A stretch of 64,000 bases of DNA, taken from NCBI RefSeq assembly GCF_029688625.1, contig NZ_JARULC010000002.1, positions 434,001 to 498,000 on the forward strand, given 5' to 3'. The first letter of the stretch is position 1, and every line of letters starts with the position of its first letter. This DNA comes from Qipengyuania marincola. GTDB taxonomy: Bacteria > Pseudomonadota > Alphaproteobacteria > Sphingomonadales > Sphingomonadaceae. The notes beneath the pieces were generated by a model, which worked only from the letters and a program-made list of their open reading frames with translations, was not told the DNA's origin and made no database searches. Of the stretch, positions 35,523-44,305 are shown in pieces. The translations under genes and the position numbers were made by a program.

Positions 35523-36040
35523 CAGAGCATTCCCAGTTCGAGACGCGCCTCGTCGGTCATCTTGTCCGGACCCCAGGGCGGGTCCCAGACGAGGTTGACC
35601 TCGGCATCGCGCACGCCGGGCACGCTGGCGGCGCGCAGTTCAACCTCGCCGGGCATGGTCTCGGCGACCGGGCAGTGCGGCGTGGTGAGAGTCATGGTGA
35701 CGGTCACGTCGCTCTCGTCGTCGACCTCGACCCCGTAAATCAGGCCGAGATCGTAGATGTTCACCGGGATTTCCGGGTCGTAGATTTCCTTCAGCGCCGC
35801 GACCACGGCCTCGTAGAGATCGCCGCCGGGCGCGCCCGCGGGCACGTTCTCGGGCTTTTTCTGCAGGAAACCCTCGAGATAATCGCGCTTGCGCTCCATG
35901 CTCTCACGGGGAGACTCTTCGGCATCCACCGCATCTTCCACGCGAGCGCGTTTCGGCTTTTGGGGCGGCGTGCCCACGACGGTGTCCGCCGGTGAGGGGG
36001 CCGCGATGAAATCCTGGTCGTTGTTCGTTTCTTCGCTCAT
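35522..36040 (-). CDS. sufT: SufT / DUF59 Fe-S assembly protein
   Basis: This 172-residue protein has an acidic N-terminal tail of about 70 residues and a DUF59/MIP18 domain: DPEIPVNIYDLGLIYGVEV, TTPHCPVAETMP and LVWDPPWGPDKM. SufT proteins support Fe-S cluster maturation. The gene overlaps sufS (ATGA) and sufA. Confidence 0.9.
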   Translation of the reverse strand: MSEETNNDQDFIAAPSPADTVVGTPPQKPKRARVEDAVDAEESPRESMERKRDYLEGFLQKKPENVPAGAPGGDLYEAVVAALKEIYDPEIPVNIYDLGLIYGVEVDDESDVTVTMTLTTPHCPVAETMPGEVELRAASVPGVRDAEVNLVWDPPWGPDKMTDEARLELGML

Positions 36041-37266
36041 CCGAAGATCCTCTGGGTGCGTTCGATGCCGCGCATCAGGGCGGCGATATCGCTTTCGTCC
36101 GAATAAAGCCCGAAGCTCGCCCGGGCGGTGGCGGGGACGCCGAGATGCTCCATCAGCGGCTGCGCGCAGTGATGGCCGGCGCGGATCGCGACATTCTCTT
36201 CGTCCAATATGGTGCCGAGGTCGTGGGGGTGAACCCCTTCCATGGCGAAACTGACGATGCCTGCGCTTTCCTCCGGCCCGAACAGGGTGACCGAGTTGAC
36301 GTTGCGCAGTTCTTCGCGCAGCTGGTTCGCCAGCGCCGCCTCATGCGCGAAGAGGCGATCGGGGCCGCGGGCTGCGACATAATCGATCGCGGCATGAAGC
36401 GCGATCGCCTCGGTAATCATCGGCGTGCCCGCCTCGAAGCGCTGCGGCGGCGGGGCATAGGTGGTCTTTTCGAACGTGACCTTGTCGATCATCGCACCGC
36501 CGCCTTGCCACGGCGGCATCGCGTCGAGGATGTCCTCGCGCGCCCACAGTACGCCAATGCCCGTGGGGCCGTAGAGCTTGTGGCCCGACCATGCATAAAA
36601 ATCGCAATCGAGCGCCGCCATGTCGAGCGCCATGCGTGGCGCGGCCTGACAGCCATCGAGCAAGATCTTCGCGCCGACCGAGTGGGCGAGGTCCGCGGCC
36701 CTGCGGCCGTCGAGCACGCTGCCGAGCACATTCGAGACATGCGCGAGCGACACCAGCCTGGTGCGCGGGGTCAGCAGTGCCTCCAGCGCGCCGAGATCGA
36801 TTCGGTGGTCCTCGGTGAGCGGGCAGACATCGATATGCGCGCCAGTTCTTTCGGCCACCATTTGCCAGGGCACGATGTTGGAATGATGCTCCAGTGTCGA
36901 AAGGACGATCCGGTCACCCTCACCGATGTGCGTCATGCCCCAGCTGTCCGCGACCAGATTGATCGCCTCGGTCGCGCCGCGAACGAAGACGACTTCATTA
37001 TCGCTCCGCGCACCCATGAAGTCTGCGACCCGGCGGCGCGCAGCTTCGTAGCCCAGCGTCATCTGCGCCGAGCGGCCATAAACCCCGCGGTGTACCGTCG
37101 CGTAATCGCGCCCGAGCGCGCGGCTCATCGCGTCGATCACCGCCTGCGGTTTCTGCGCGGTCGCGGCGGTATCGAGGTAGTGCCACGGTTCACCGTCCGG
37201 CGTCAGCAGGCCGGGAAAGTCCGCCCGCTGTGCCGTGGCATGCGTTAGGGTTGCCGTATTGCTCAC
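36037..37266 (-). CDS. sufS: Cysteine desulfurase SufS
   Basis: SufS is a pyridoxal-phosphate enzyme that takes sulfur from cysteine for Fe-S cluster building. The 409-residue protein has LDTAATAQKP, LEHHSNIVPWQ, the PLP lysine in WSGHKLYGPTG near residue 235 and the persulfide cysteine in RAGHHCAQPLM. The start is GTG at 37266, overlapping the sufD stop. Confidence 0.96.
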   Translation of the reverse strand: MSNTATLTHATAQRADFPGLLTPDGEPWHYLDTAATAQKPQAVIDAMSRALGRDYATVHRGVYGRSAQMTLGYEAARRRVADFMGARSDNEVVFVRGATEAINLVADSWGMTHIGEGDRIVLSTLEHHSNIVPWQMVAERTGAHIDVCPLTEDHRIDLGALEALLTPRTRLVSLAHVSNVLGSVLDGRRAADLAHSVGAKILLDGCQAAPRMALDMAALDCDFYAWSGHKLYGPTGIGVLWAREDILDAMPPWQGGGAMIDKVTFEKTTYAPPPQRFEAGTPMITEAIALHAAIDYVAARGPDRLFAHEAALANQLREELRNVNSVTLFGPEESAGIVSFAMEGVHPHDLGTILDEENVAIRAGHHCAQPLMEHLGVPATARASFGLYSDESDIAALMRGIERTQRIFG

Positions 37267-38021
37267 AGGTTCCTGTCCACCTTGGCCAGTGCCACTTCCA
37301 TCAGCTCTTCTCGCAGGTCTTCGTTATCGAGATTGACCAGCGCATCGCCAAGGAAGGCTTGGGCGAGCAATCGCTGCGCAAGTTCGGGCGCCACGCCGCG
37401 AGCGGCCATGTAGAAACGCGCGTTCTCATCCATCTGGCCGACGCTGGCGCCATGCGCGCATTTCACGTCGTCGGCGAAAATCTCAAGCTGCGGCACGGCA
37501 TTCACGCTCGCGCCCTTTTCCAGCAGCAAGCCCTTGAAATCCTGCGCCGCATCGGTCTTCTGCGCGTCGCGCACCACGTCGATCCGGCCGAGGAAATTGC
37601 CGGTGCCATGACCCCAATGGACCGCGCGAACGACCTGGTTGCTGGTCGCATCGGGCTCCGCATGGGTGACATGGGTGACGAACTCGCGCACGGTTTCGCG
37701 CCCGCCGACAGTGATGCCGCCAAGCTCGAAATGCGCGCCCTTATGCAGCATCACCTCGATTTCGAGCCGTGCGAATTCGGCCGAGGCGAGCACGGCGAAT
37801 AGCTCGCAGGTCGCGCCCTCGCCCACGGTAACCCGCCAGCGGTGCAGTTCGGTCGGTCGCGTCTTTTCGCCATCGGCGATGACGAGCGTATCGCGAAAAC
37901 TCTCACCGGCGGCCACATCGATGGTGCGCCAGTTGTCGAGGGAGACGCCTTGCAGGCGTTCGACCCGCGAATAGCGCCACGCTTCGTCCTTGCGGGTGGG
38001 AAGATCTGCGACTTCGCTCAT
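37263..38021 (-). CDS. sufD: Fe-S assembly protein SufD
   Basis: This 252-residue SufD is shorter than the E. coli protein of about 420 residues. It keeps the SufBD core C-terminal domain (FKGLLLEKGASVNAVPQL, CAHGASVGQMDENARFYM and FLGDALVNLDNEDLREEL). It forms the scaffold with SufB and SufC. It is flanked by overlaps with the upstream hypothetical gene and sufS. Confidence 0.93.
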   Translation of the reverse strand: MSEVADLPTRKDEAWRYSRVERLQGVSLDNWRTIDVAAGESFRDTLVIADGEKTRPTELHRWRVTVGEGATCELFAVLASAEFARLEIEVMLHKGAHFELGGITVGGRETVREFVTHVTHAEPDATSNQVVRAVHWGHGTGNFLGRIDVVRDAQKTDAAQDFKGLLLEKGASVNAVPQLEIFADDVKCAHGASVGQMDENARFYMAARGVAPELAQRLLAQAFLGDALVNLDNEDLREELMEVALAKVDRNL

Positions 38022-38410
38022 AGCTCGCTCGCCCGGCTTTGCGCGAGGCGCAGGATTGCGGTCTTGTGATAGGCGTCCATGCAGGGGATTGCCGTCTCAC
38101 TCAGCGCCACGACCTGCGCCTGCTTTTCCTTGCGCGCGATGTCCGAGCCCATGATTTCGTCGATCTGCGGCGCCAGTGGGCCCATGCAGGTCAGCATCGA
38201 GCCGCAGCGGATGGCATCGACCATCTTATCTCCGCTGCTGGTCTTGGTGCGGCAGGTCAGTTCGCCCTCGATTTTGGCCAGGCCGCCCTTCCAGTCGTGC
38301 ATCCGCTCTCCGATGACGACGATCTGCTCCTCGACCTCGTTCTGTGACTCGGGCGGTGCTTCGGCGATTGCAGCGCTCTGCATCAGGAAGAAGATTGCAA
38401 GCGTCTTCAT
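38018..38410 (-). CDS. Hypothetical secreted protein inside the suf operon
   Basis: This 130-residue protein has a signal peptide (AIFFLMQSAAIAEA) and four cysteines (LTCRTK, IRCGSMLTCMG, IPCMDAY). It overlaps sufC upstream and sufD downstream by four bases each. No family is recognised. It may be exported, so a direct role in cytoplasmic Fe-S assembly is doubtful. Confidence 0.7.
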   Translation of the reverse strand: MKTLAIFFLMQSAAIAEAPPESQNEVEEQIVVIGERMHDWKGGLAKIEGELTCRTKTSSGDKMVDAIRCGSMLTCMGPLAPQIDEIMGSDIARKEKQAQVVALSETAIPCMDAYHKTAILRLAQSRASEL

Positions 38411-39153
38411 GCCGCCATCACCGCGTCGTAACCCTCTTCCTCGAGGCGCACGGCCAACTCTGGCCCGCCCGTCTGGACGATCCGGCCCTGCGACAGGATG
38501 GAGACCTTGTCCGGCTTCACCACTTCGAGCAGGCGCTGGTAGTGGGTGATCAGCAGCACGGCCTTGTCGGGGCTGCGCATGATCGAATTGATGCCCTCGC
38601 CCACGACACGCAGCGCATCGATATCGAGGCCGGAGTCGGTTTCGTCCAGCACGGCGAATTTCGGGTCGAGAATGCCCATCTGGACCATCTCGGCGCGCTT
38701 CTTCTCGCCGCCGGAAAAGCCGACGTTGACGTGGCGCCTGAGCATTTCCGGATCGAGCTTGAGCAGCGCCGATTTTTCCTTGGCGAGCTTGAGAAATTCA
38801 CCGCCGGTCAGCGGTTCTTCCCCACGCGCCTTGCGCTGCGAATTGAGCGCCTCGCGCAGGAACTGCACATTGGAAACGCCGGGAATTTCGACCGGGTACT
38901 GGAAGCCCAGGAACAGCCCCGCTGCCGCACGCTCATGCGGTTCCATGTCGAGCAGGTCCGCGCCGTTGAAGCGCACGCTGCCACCGGTCACTTCGTAGCC
39001 CGGGCGGCCGCCGAGCACATAGGACAGCGTGGACTTGCCCGCGCCATTGGGGCCCATGATCGCATGGACCTCGCCCGCGGGCACGGTCAGCGAGAGGCCG
39101 TTGAGGATGGTCTTGCCGTCGATCTCGGCAGTGAGGTTTTCGATTTCGAGCAT
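38407..39153 (-). CDS. sufC: Fe-S assembly ATPase SufC
   Basis: This 248-residue ABC-type ATPase has Walker A MGPNGAGKSTLSYVLGG near residue 35, the signature GFSGGEKKRAEMVQ and Walker B AVLDETDSGLD. It powers the SufBCD scaffold. The start follows the DUF559 stop with no gap, and the stop overlaps the next gene. Confidence 0.96.
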   Translation of the reverse strand: MLEIENLTAEIDGKTILNGLSLTVPAGEVHAIMGPNGAGKSTLSYVLGGRPGYEVTGGSVRFNGADLLDMEPHERAAAGLFLGFQYPVEIPGVSNVQFLREALNSQRKARGEEPLTGGEFLKLAKEKSALLKLDPEMLRRHVNVGFSGGEKKRAEMVQMGILDPKFAVLDETDSGLDIDALRVVGEGINSIMRSPDKAVLLITHYQRLLEVVKPDKVSILSQGRIVQTGGPELAVRLEEEGYDAVMAA

Positions 39154-39693
39154 TTACCTGTCGTTCCTGCGCGGACCGCCAGTGCGGTTCGGGCGCGAAT
39201 AGTGCTGGTTGGGATTGGCCTCGCGATGGGCGCGGGCCCGGGCTTTCTTGTCGGCGATCCGCTCGCGCATCACGAGCGTGAGGCGCTGAAGCACATCGTC
39301 CATGTTCTGGAGGATTTCGGCGGCGGGAATGCGCATCACGCGGATGTCGACCGCCTCGAGGCTCTTGTCGCGGCGCTTGGCGAGCGTTTCGTCCGCATCC
39401 TCCTCGTCGATCATCACGGCGAGGCCGAGATTGTGGCAGTTGAAATCGACGATCGCGCTGCCGACCACGGCATGGCGCGTGAATTTGTAGCGACCCATGT
39501 CGGCCTCGGCGAATTTCTTCGCCAGCGCCTTGTGCGCCGGTGTCGAATGCCGCCGCTTCTCGCGCGCCATGTCATGCAGCGCGTCGAGCCGCTTCTCGGA
39601 GATTTCCCACCCGCGGCCCTTCTTCTTGAGAGCGGGCGCAGCGTCGGTGTCCTCGGACGGATCGCGGAGCTGGAGGGTCTTGCGGTCGTTCAT
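39154..39693 (-). CDS. DUF559 (Vsr-like nuclease fold) protein in the suf operon
   Basis: This 179-residue protein has a DUF559 domain: STPAHKALAKKFAEADMG, FTRHAVVGSAIVDFNC and LGLAVMIDEEDADETLAKRR. It falls in the restriction-endonuclease-like superfamily related to Vsr mismatch nucleases. The N- and C-terminal tails are basic. The ATG at 39693 overlaps the preceding lipoprotein stop (ATGA). Its reason for lying inside suf is unknown. Confidence 0.8.
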   Translation of the reverse strand: MNDRKTLQLRDPSEDTDAAPALKKKGRGWEISEKRLDALHDMAREKRRHSTPAHKALAKKFAEADMGRYKFTRHAVVGSAIVDFNCHNLGLAVMIDEEDADETLAKRRDKSLEAVDIRVMRIPAAEILQNMDDVLQRLTLVMRERIADKKARARAHREANPNQHYSRPNRTGGPRRNDR

Positions 39694-40019
39694 TGCCAAT
39701 TCCCCTCTCCCGTAGCGAGTTTGCGAAAAGCGAAATCCTTCAACTCACTTTGATGGATCTCAAAGAACTCCATCATCTCGCTATCGTCAGCGCTGAACTT
39801 TCGATCGAACATTTCTTCGACATTGTAGCGAGAGTAAGCGTCCATTGAGCGACTGCAGCCCTCGATCGCCATTGCCGCACGCTGCTGGTCAGTTTCCCCC
39901 ACCGGCGCCGCATTCTGAAAACAGTCCTCGATCTCGGCCAGAAGAACCGAGCGCTCGTCCGAAGCGCTTCCGCAAGCTGAAAGAATAAGGACGGCAGAAA
40001 GAGATAGCGGCGTCCTCAC
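39690..40019 (-). CDS. Hypothetical lipoprotein inside the suf operon (AT-rich)
   Basis: This 109-residue protein has a lipobox (AVLILSAC) and two further cysteines (EDCFQN, EGCSRS). I recognise no family. It starts at GTG overlapping the sufB stop. Base composition stands out: the line 39721-39780 has about 25 G/C of 60 and 39781-39840 about 28 of 60, well below the surrounding genes. This suggests recent insertion into the operon. Confidence 0.7.
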   Translation of the reverse strand: MRTPLSLSAVLILSACGSASDERSVLLAEIEDCFQNAAPVGETDQQRAAMAIEGCSRSMDAYSRYNVEEMFDRKFSADDSEMMEFFEIHQSELKDFAFRKLATGEGNWQ

Positions 40020-41497
40020 CCCACACTCCCCTCGAGCGAAATCGCCAGCAGCTTCTGCGCCTCGACCGCGAACTCCATCGGCAGCTCTTTCAGCACCTCT
40101 TTCGCGAAGCCGTTGACGATGAGCGCCATCGCTTCCTCGTCGTCGAGGCCGCGCTGCATGGCGTAGAACAGCTGGTCGTCGCTGATCTTACTGGTGGTCG
40201 CCTCGTGCTCGATCTGGGCGGTCGGGTTCTTCACCTCGATATAGGGCACGGTGTGCGCGCCGCACTGGTCGCCGATCAGCAGGCTGTCGCATTCGGTGCG
40301 GTTGCGCACGCCGTCGGCATTGGCCGCCACGCGCACCATGCCGCGATAGGTATTGTCGCTCTTGCCTGCCGAAATGCCCTTGGAGATGATCGTCGAGCGG
40401 CTGCCCTTGCCGTTGTGGATCATCTTGGTTCCGGTATCGGCCTGCTGGTAGTTGTTCGTCACCGCAACCGAGTAGAACTCTCCTACGCTGTCTTCGCCAT
40501 TGAGGACGCAGCTGGGATATTTCCACGTCACGGCGCTGCCGGTTTCGACCTGCGTCCAGCTGACCTTGCTGCGCGCACCCTGGCACAAGGCGCGCTTGGT
40601 GACGAAATTGTAGATCCCGCCGACGCCTTCGGAATTGCCCGGATACCAGTTCTGGACGGTCGAATATTTGATCTCGGCATCTTCCATCGCGACCAGCTCG
40701 ACCACCGCGGCATGCAGCTGGTTCTCGTCCCGCATGGGGGCGGTGCAGCCTTCGAGATAGCTGACGTAACTGCCCTTTTCCGCGACGATCAGCGTGCGCT
40801 CGAACTGGCCGGTGTTCTCCGCATTGATGCGGAAATAGGTGCTCAGCTCCATCGGGCAGCGAACGCCTTCTGGCACGTAGACGAAGGTACCGTCGGAAAA
40901 GACCGCGCTGTTGAGCGTGGCGAAATAATTGTCGTGCTGCGGCACCACCTTGCCGAGCCACTTCTTCACAAGGTCCGGATATTCGCGGATCGCCTCGCTG
41001 ATGGAGAGGAAGATGACGCCCGCGCGCTTCAGCTCCTCGCGGAAGCTGGTGGCGACGCTGACGCTGTCGAATACGGCATCGACGGCGACCTTCTTGGCGC
41101 CCTTTACGCCGGCCAGCACTTCCTGTTCGCCCAGTGGGATGCCGAGCTTATCGTAGACGCGCTTGATCTCGGGATCGAGGTCGTCGAGCGAATCGAGCTC
41201 GACCTTCTTCTTCGGCGCTGCGTAGTAATAGGCGTCCTGATAGTCGATCTCGGGATAGCCGAGCTTTGCCCAGTTCGGCTCTTCCATCTCCTGCCACAGA
41301 CGGAAAGCCTTGAGCCGCCAGTCGAGCATCCACTCGGGCTCGCCCTTCTTGGCCGAGATGAACCGGACGGTGTCCTCGTTCAGGCCCTTCTCGGCAAACT
41401 CGGTCTCGATGTCCGACGACCACCCGTGCTCATATTCGGCCACCTTGTCGGCAGCTTCCCGCGCTTCGCGGTCCTGAATATCGACGTCTTCGCTCAT
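40016..41497 (-). CDS. sufB: Fe-S scaffold protein SufB
   Basis: This 493-residue SufB is normal in length and sequence: [23 protein letters not shown] near the start (quoted in part), [24 protein letters not shown] region, the core [18 protein letters not shown] and [20 protein letters not shown] blocks (given in part). It is the main scaffold on which the cluster is built. The start overlaps the Rrf2 regulator stop (ATGA). Confidence 0.96.
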   Translation of the reverse strand: MSEDVDIQDREAREAADKVAEYEHGWSSDIETEFAEKGLNEDTVRFISAKKGEPEWMLDWRLKAFRLWQEMEEPNWAKLGYPEIDYQDAYYYAAPKKKVELDSLDDLDPEIKRVYDKLGIPLGEQEVLAGVKGAKKVAVDAVFDSVSVATSFREELKRAGVIFLSISEAIREYPDLVKKWLGKVVPQHDNYFATLNSAVFSDGTFVYVPEGVRCPMELSTYFRINAENTGQFERTLIVAEKGSYVSYLEGCTAPMRDENQLHAAVVELVAMEDAEIKYSTVQNWYPGNSEGVGGIYNFVTKRALCQGARSKVSWTQVETGSAVTWKYPSCVLNGEDSVGEFYSVAVTNNYQQADTGTKMIHNGKGSRSTIISKGISAGKSDNTYRGMVRVAANADGVRNRTECDSLLIGDQCGAHTVPYIEVKNPTAQIEHEATTSKISDDQLFYAMQRGLDDEEAMALIVNGFAKEVLKELPMEFAVEAQKLLAISLEGSVG

Positions 41498-41904
41498 GCC
41501 ATTTCTTCCATACGTGCCAGCTGCGTCAGCGGGATGGCCGCCAGCGCGCCGCGCAATGCTTCGTTGACGAGAGGCCAGTGCGGTTTGACCGCGCAATCAT
41601 GCGCCACCGTGCAATCGCCACCATCGATGCAGGCGGTGAGCGCGATCGGCCCTTCCACCGCCTCGACGATATCGGCGACGCTGATGGCCGCCGCCGGACG
41701 GGCCAGCTGCAATCCGCCGCCCGCACCGCGGGTCGAGCGGATGAGCCCGGCTGCCGACAACCTGCTCACCAGCTTCTGCACAGTCGGGACGGGCAAGCCG
41801 GTTTCGTTCGCCAGCTCGGCCGCGTTCGTCCGCTCGCCTCCGCAATGGCGCGAGGCCGCGCACATCGTGACGACCGCATAATCTGCAAGATTGGAGAGGC
41901 GCAT
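41494..41904 (-). CDS. Rrf2/IscR-type Fe-S cluster-sensing repressor
   Basis: This 136-residue Rrf2 regulator has a winged helix-turn-helix ([19 protein letters not shown]) and the cysteines Cys92, Cys98 and Cys104 in [16 protein letters not shown]. These are the same positions as the [2Fe-2S] ligands of E. coli IscR. It is the first gene of the suf operon, so it probably regulates suf in response to cluster supply. A palindrome 16-38 bases upstream of its start is a candidate operator. Confidence 0.92.
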   Translation of the reverse strand: MRLSNLADYAVVTMCAASRHCGGERTNAAELANETGLPVPTVQKLVSRLSAAGLIRSTRGAGGGLQLARPAAAISVADIVEAVEGPIALTACIDGGDCTVAHDCAVKPHWPLVNEALRGALAAIPLTQLARMEEMA

Positions 41905-41919
41905 AGCTCAACCGCGTTA

Positions 41920-41942
41920 AATCGGACCAAATCGTTCCGATT
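41920..41942. promoter_or_regulatory. Palindromic candidate operator of the suf operon
   Basis: AATCGGA and TCCGATT form a perfect seven-base inverted repeat separated by nine bases. It lies upstream of the Rrf2 gene, the first gene of suf. Location and symmetry suggest a repressor-binding site, possibly autoregulatory. Confidence 0.6.
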
Positions 41943-42005
41943 GGCGAGCTAAGGGTCCGAAGCCCTGTTTTCAACGAATTTCCGCTAGTTGCGAGTCGTT
42001 AGCAG

Positions 42006-42944
42006 TTACGCGGGATCCTTGCCGAGCTGCCTGGCTTCGCCCGAGCCGAACAGGTCGACCGAGCCATAGCCCTGGGGGCCGAGCATGTCGTGGACCGGAG
42101 AATTGCCTTCGGGCATGAGCCGTTTCGGCGTGCGGCCAGTGAAGAAGCGCAGTTCCTTGATCAGATGCGCCTGGTCATAGAAAGCCTCGCGGATGTCGGC
42201 TTCCACTTCGTCCGACAATTCGGGAAGCGACAACAATGTCGCCGCGCGGACGGCGCGATAGCGACGGACGAGCCGCACTGGCGATTGGCCGAAGAATTGC
42301 GAAACGAGGCGCTGCACCTGCCGCTTCGAATAGGGCAGGCTGTCATAGAGTTCCTCGAGATCGGGACGAAACGAGGCGGAAAGCCACTGCAGCGTGCGGT
42401 CGATAACCTGAAGATGGGCCTCCGGCAGCTCCTTGATGCTGTGACGAACGATCGCAGCCATTTCGTCGAGGATGGATGTGTCGTCCAGCTCTCCATCGCG
42501 CCAACGCTGTGCGAGACCCTCGAATTGCTGCGCCGCGTCCGTGTCGAGCACGCGATCCGCATCGAGAAAGCTGTCGTGACATTCGTTGACGGCGAGACCG
42601 GTCATCGCCGCCCAGCCGCGGAAATTCAGCGACACGCCGAACATCGTTGCCGGCCCGCGGATGTGGAAGTCTCGTGCCTGGCAAAGCGGAGCCAGAAAGA
42701 AGGCATCGCGCGTTTCTGCGACCTCTCCGTGATCGAACTTCATTCGCCCCACGCCTTCGACAAAGGCCGTCATCTGACCGGAATAGGCGGGCAGAACGTC
42801 CACCAGATCGCCTTCCCCGCACCGCCAGATGTAGAGCGAATTGAGATAGGGAGCGAGATCCTCGGGCGCGGCGATGAAGGTGAAGGCGTGCTGCCCCTTG
42901 CCAGCCTCGCCGACCGAATCCCCGTTTGCTCCAATGTCGCTCAT
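42006..42944 (-). CDS. AraC family transcriptional regulator
   Basis: This 312-residue protein has a C-terminal AraC/XylS DNA-binding domain: SLPYSKRQVQRLVSQFFGQS near residue 210 (partly given), RYRAVRAATLL and FYDQAHLIKELRFFTGRTPKRL. The N-terminal half is a beta-rich effector domain. The start ATG at 42944 lies only a few bases after a predicted transcription start, so the mRNA may be nearly leaderless. The effector and targets are unknown. Confidence 0.8.
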   Translation of the reverse strand: MSDIGANGDSVGEAGKGQHAFTFIAAPEDLAPYLNSLYIWRCGEGDLVDVLPAYSGQMTAFVEGVGRMKFDHGEVAETRDAFFLAPLCQARDFHIRGPATMFGVSLNFRGWAAMTGLAVNECHDSFLDADRVLDTDAAQQFEGLAQRWRDGELDDTSILDEMAAIVRHSIKELPEAHLQVIDRTLQWLSASFRPDLEELYDSLPYSKRQVQRLVSQFFGQSPVRLVRRYRAVRAATLLSLPELSDEVEADIREAFYDQAHLIKELRFFTGRTPKRLMPEGNSPVHDMLGPQGYGSVDLFGSGEARQLGKDPA

Positions 42945-42953
42945 CGCAATTTT

Positions 42954-42982
42954 TGTATAAAAACGACAATTGAATGGCGCAA
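42954..42982 (-). promoter_or_regulatory. Probable promoter of the AraC-family gene
   Basis: Reading the minus strand, TTGCGC (-35) and TATACA (-10) are separated by 17 bases. The expected start is within about five bases of the ATG at 42944. Confidence 0.45.
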
Positions 42983-43027
42983 CCCGAATGCGATAAATGC
43001 ATCCGCAGCGGATCTGATCGGATTTTC

Positions 43028-43135
43028 GAGAAAAGAGGGGCGGCCCTGTTAGGAGCCGCCCCTTGTAGTCGAGAACTCGTCGCAATCTCGCTCCGAGCCC
43101 TTCGGGTCGCATGAGTGTGATAGGCCGAGTCTATT
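43028..43135 (-). ncRNA. Candidate small RNA between araC-type gene and pyrD
   Basis: On the minus strand a TACAAT (-10-like) box at 43148-43143 is followed about 110 bases later by a perfect GC-rich terminator hairpin and T-rich tail. Between them lie two further hairpins (GACCCGAAGGGCTC and the palindrome CGAGTTCTCG). The promoter of the downstream gene is separate, so this is not simply its leader. The -35 box is weak and no known RNA family is recognised. Confidence 0.4.
43029..43063 (-). terminator. Intrinsic terminator on the minus strand
   Basis: AGGGGCGGC and GCCGCCCCT form a perfect nine-base stem around a ten-base loop. On the minus strand it is followed by CTTTTCT. No protein gene ends just upstream of it, so it most likely ends a small RNA. 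Confidence 0.65.
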
Positions 43136-43261
43136 ACAGTTGATTGTATGCAAGCGACACTTTCGCAAAAAACGTGATTTCCCGGCGGTAAGATTCGCTA
43201 TTCCCAGTGGCTGGCACTTGGAATCTCGACAAGGCAGGGGGGCTTCGTCATAGGCCGCACC

Positions 43262-44296
43262 ATGCTTTTCGACCTTGCTCGGCCGGCCCTTTTCCTGCTC
43301 GACCCCGAGCGCGCCCACCGCCTCACGATTCGCGTGCTGGCTGCAGCGCCGTGGCGCGCGGCGAGCGTTTCAGGATCGTCGCCTCTCTCTATCCGCGTGG
43401 CCGGGCTCGACTTTCCCAATCCGCTCGGCATGGCGGCAGGCTTCGACAAGGATGCCGAGGTGCCCGACCAATTGCTGGGGCTGGGGTTCGGTTTCACCGA
43501 GGTCGGATCGATCACGCCCCGCCCTCAGGCCGGCAACCCCAAGCCGCGCCTGTTCCGCCTCGTAGAAGATCGCGCGGTCATCAATCGAATGGGCTTCAAT
43601 AATGGCGGCGCGGCGAGCGCTCGCGAACGGCTGGCAGCGCGCGCCGGCCGCGGCGGAATCGTCGGGATCAATATCGGCGCGAACAAGGATAGCGAGGACC
43701 GGACCGCGGACTATGCGGCACTCACCCGCGTCATGGCGCCGCTTGCCTCCTATCTGGCTGTCAATATCTCCAGCCCGAACACGCCCGGCCTGCGAGCATT
43801 GCAGGATCAAGGCGCGCTGACCGGATTGCTCGATGCCGTCCTCGATGCACGTGGTGAAGCCGGGCCGCCGGTCTTCCTCAAGGTTGCGCCCGACCTCGAG
43901 CCCGCCGACATCGACGCGATTGCCCGCATCGCGCTGGACAAGGGGCTTGGCGCGCTGATCGTCTCCAACACCACGATTTCACGGCCGCCGCTTGCTTCGC
44001 GCGACGCAGGCGAAACGGGTGGCCTGTCGGGCGCACCGCTGCGCGATCTTGCCCAGCAGCGCCTGCGCGATTTCCGCAAGGCAACCGGAGGAGGCTTGCC
44101 GCTGGTCGGCGTCGGCGGAATCGCGAGCGCCGAGGATGCCTGGGCGCGGATCAGGGCCGGTGCGAGCCTTGTCCAGCTCTACAGCGCAATGGTTTACGAG
44201 GGACCCGGATTACCGCGCCGGATCGTGAAGGGTCTGGAGCGACTGATGGTGCGCGATGGCTTTGCATCGATTGCCGAAGCTGTCGGAACCGAATAG
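43262..44296 (+). CDS. pyrD: Dihydroorotate dehydrogenase (quinone), class 2
   Basis: PyrD oxidises dihydroorotate to orotate using membrane quinone. The 344-residue protein has the class 2 N-terminal helices (FDLARPALFLLDPERAH), then GMAAGFDKDAEVPDQL, TPRPQAGNPKPRLFRL, NRMGFNNGGA, VNISSPNTPGLR with the catalytic serine, and GVGGIASAEDA near the end. It lies 9 bases before the gamma-glutamyltransferase gene. Confidence 0.96.
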   Translation: MLFDLARPALFLLDPERAHRLTIRVLAAAPWRAASVSGSSPLSIRVAGLDFPNPLGMAAGFDKDAEVPDQLLGLGFGFTEVGSITPRPQAGNPKPRLFRLVEDRAVINRMGFNNGGAASARERLAARAGRGGIVGINIGANKDSEDRTADYAALTRVMAPLASYLAVNISSPNTPGLRALQDQGALTGLLDAVLDARGEAGPPVFLKVAPDLEPADIDAIARIALDKGLGALIVSNTTISRPPLASRDAGETGGLSGAPLRDLAQQRLRDFRKATGGGLPLVGVGGIASAEDAWARIRAGASLVQLYSAMVYEGPGLPRRIVKGLERLMVRDGFASIAEAVGTE

Positions 44297-44305
44297 CACC
44301 ACCGC

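Larger units (their letters stand above)
42945..43261. other. 317-base gap between the AraC-type gene and pyrD
   Basis: No convincing protein gene is present here. The gap holds the AraC-gene promoter, the terminator at 43029-43063 and the small RNA candidate described separately. No clear plus-strand promoter for pyrD was recognised. Confidence 0.6.
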
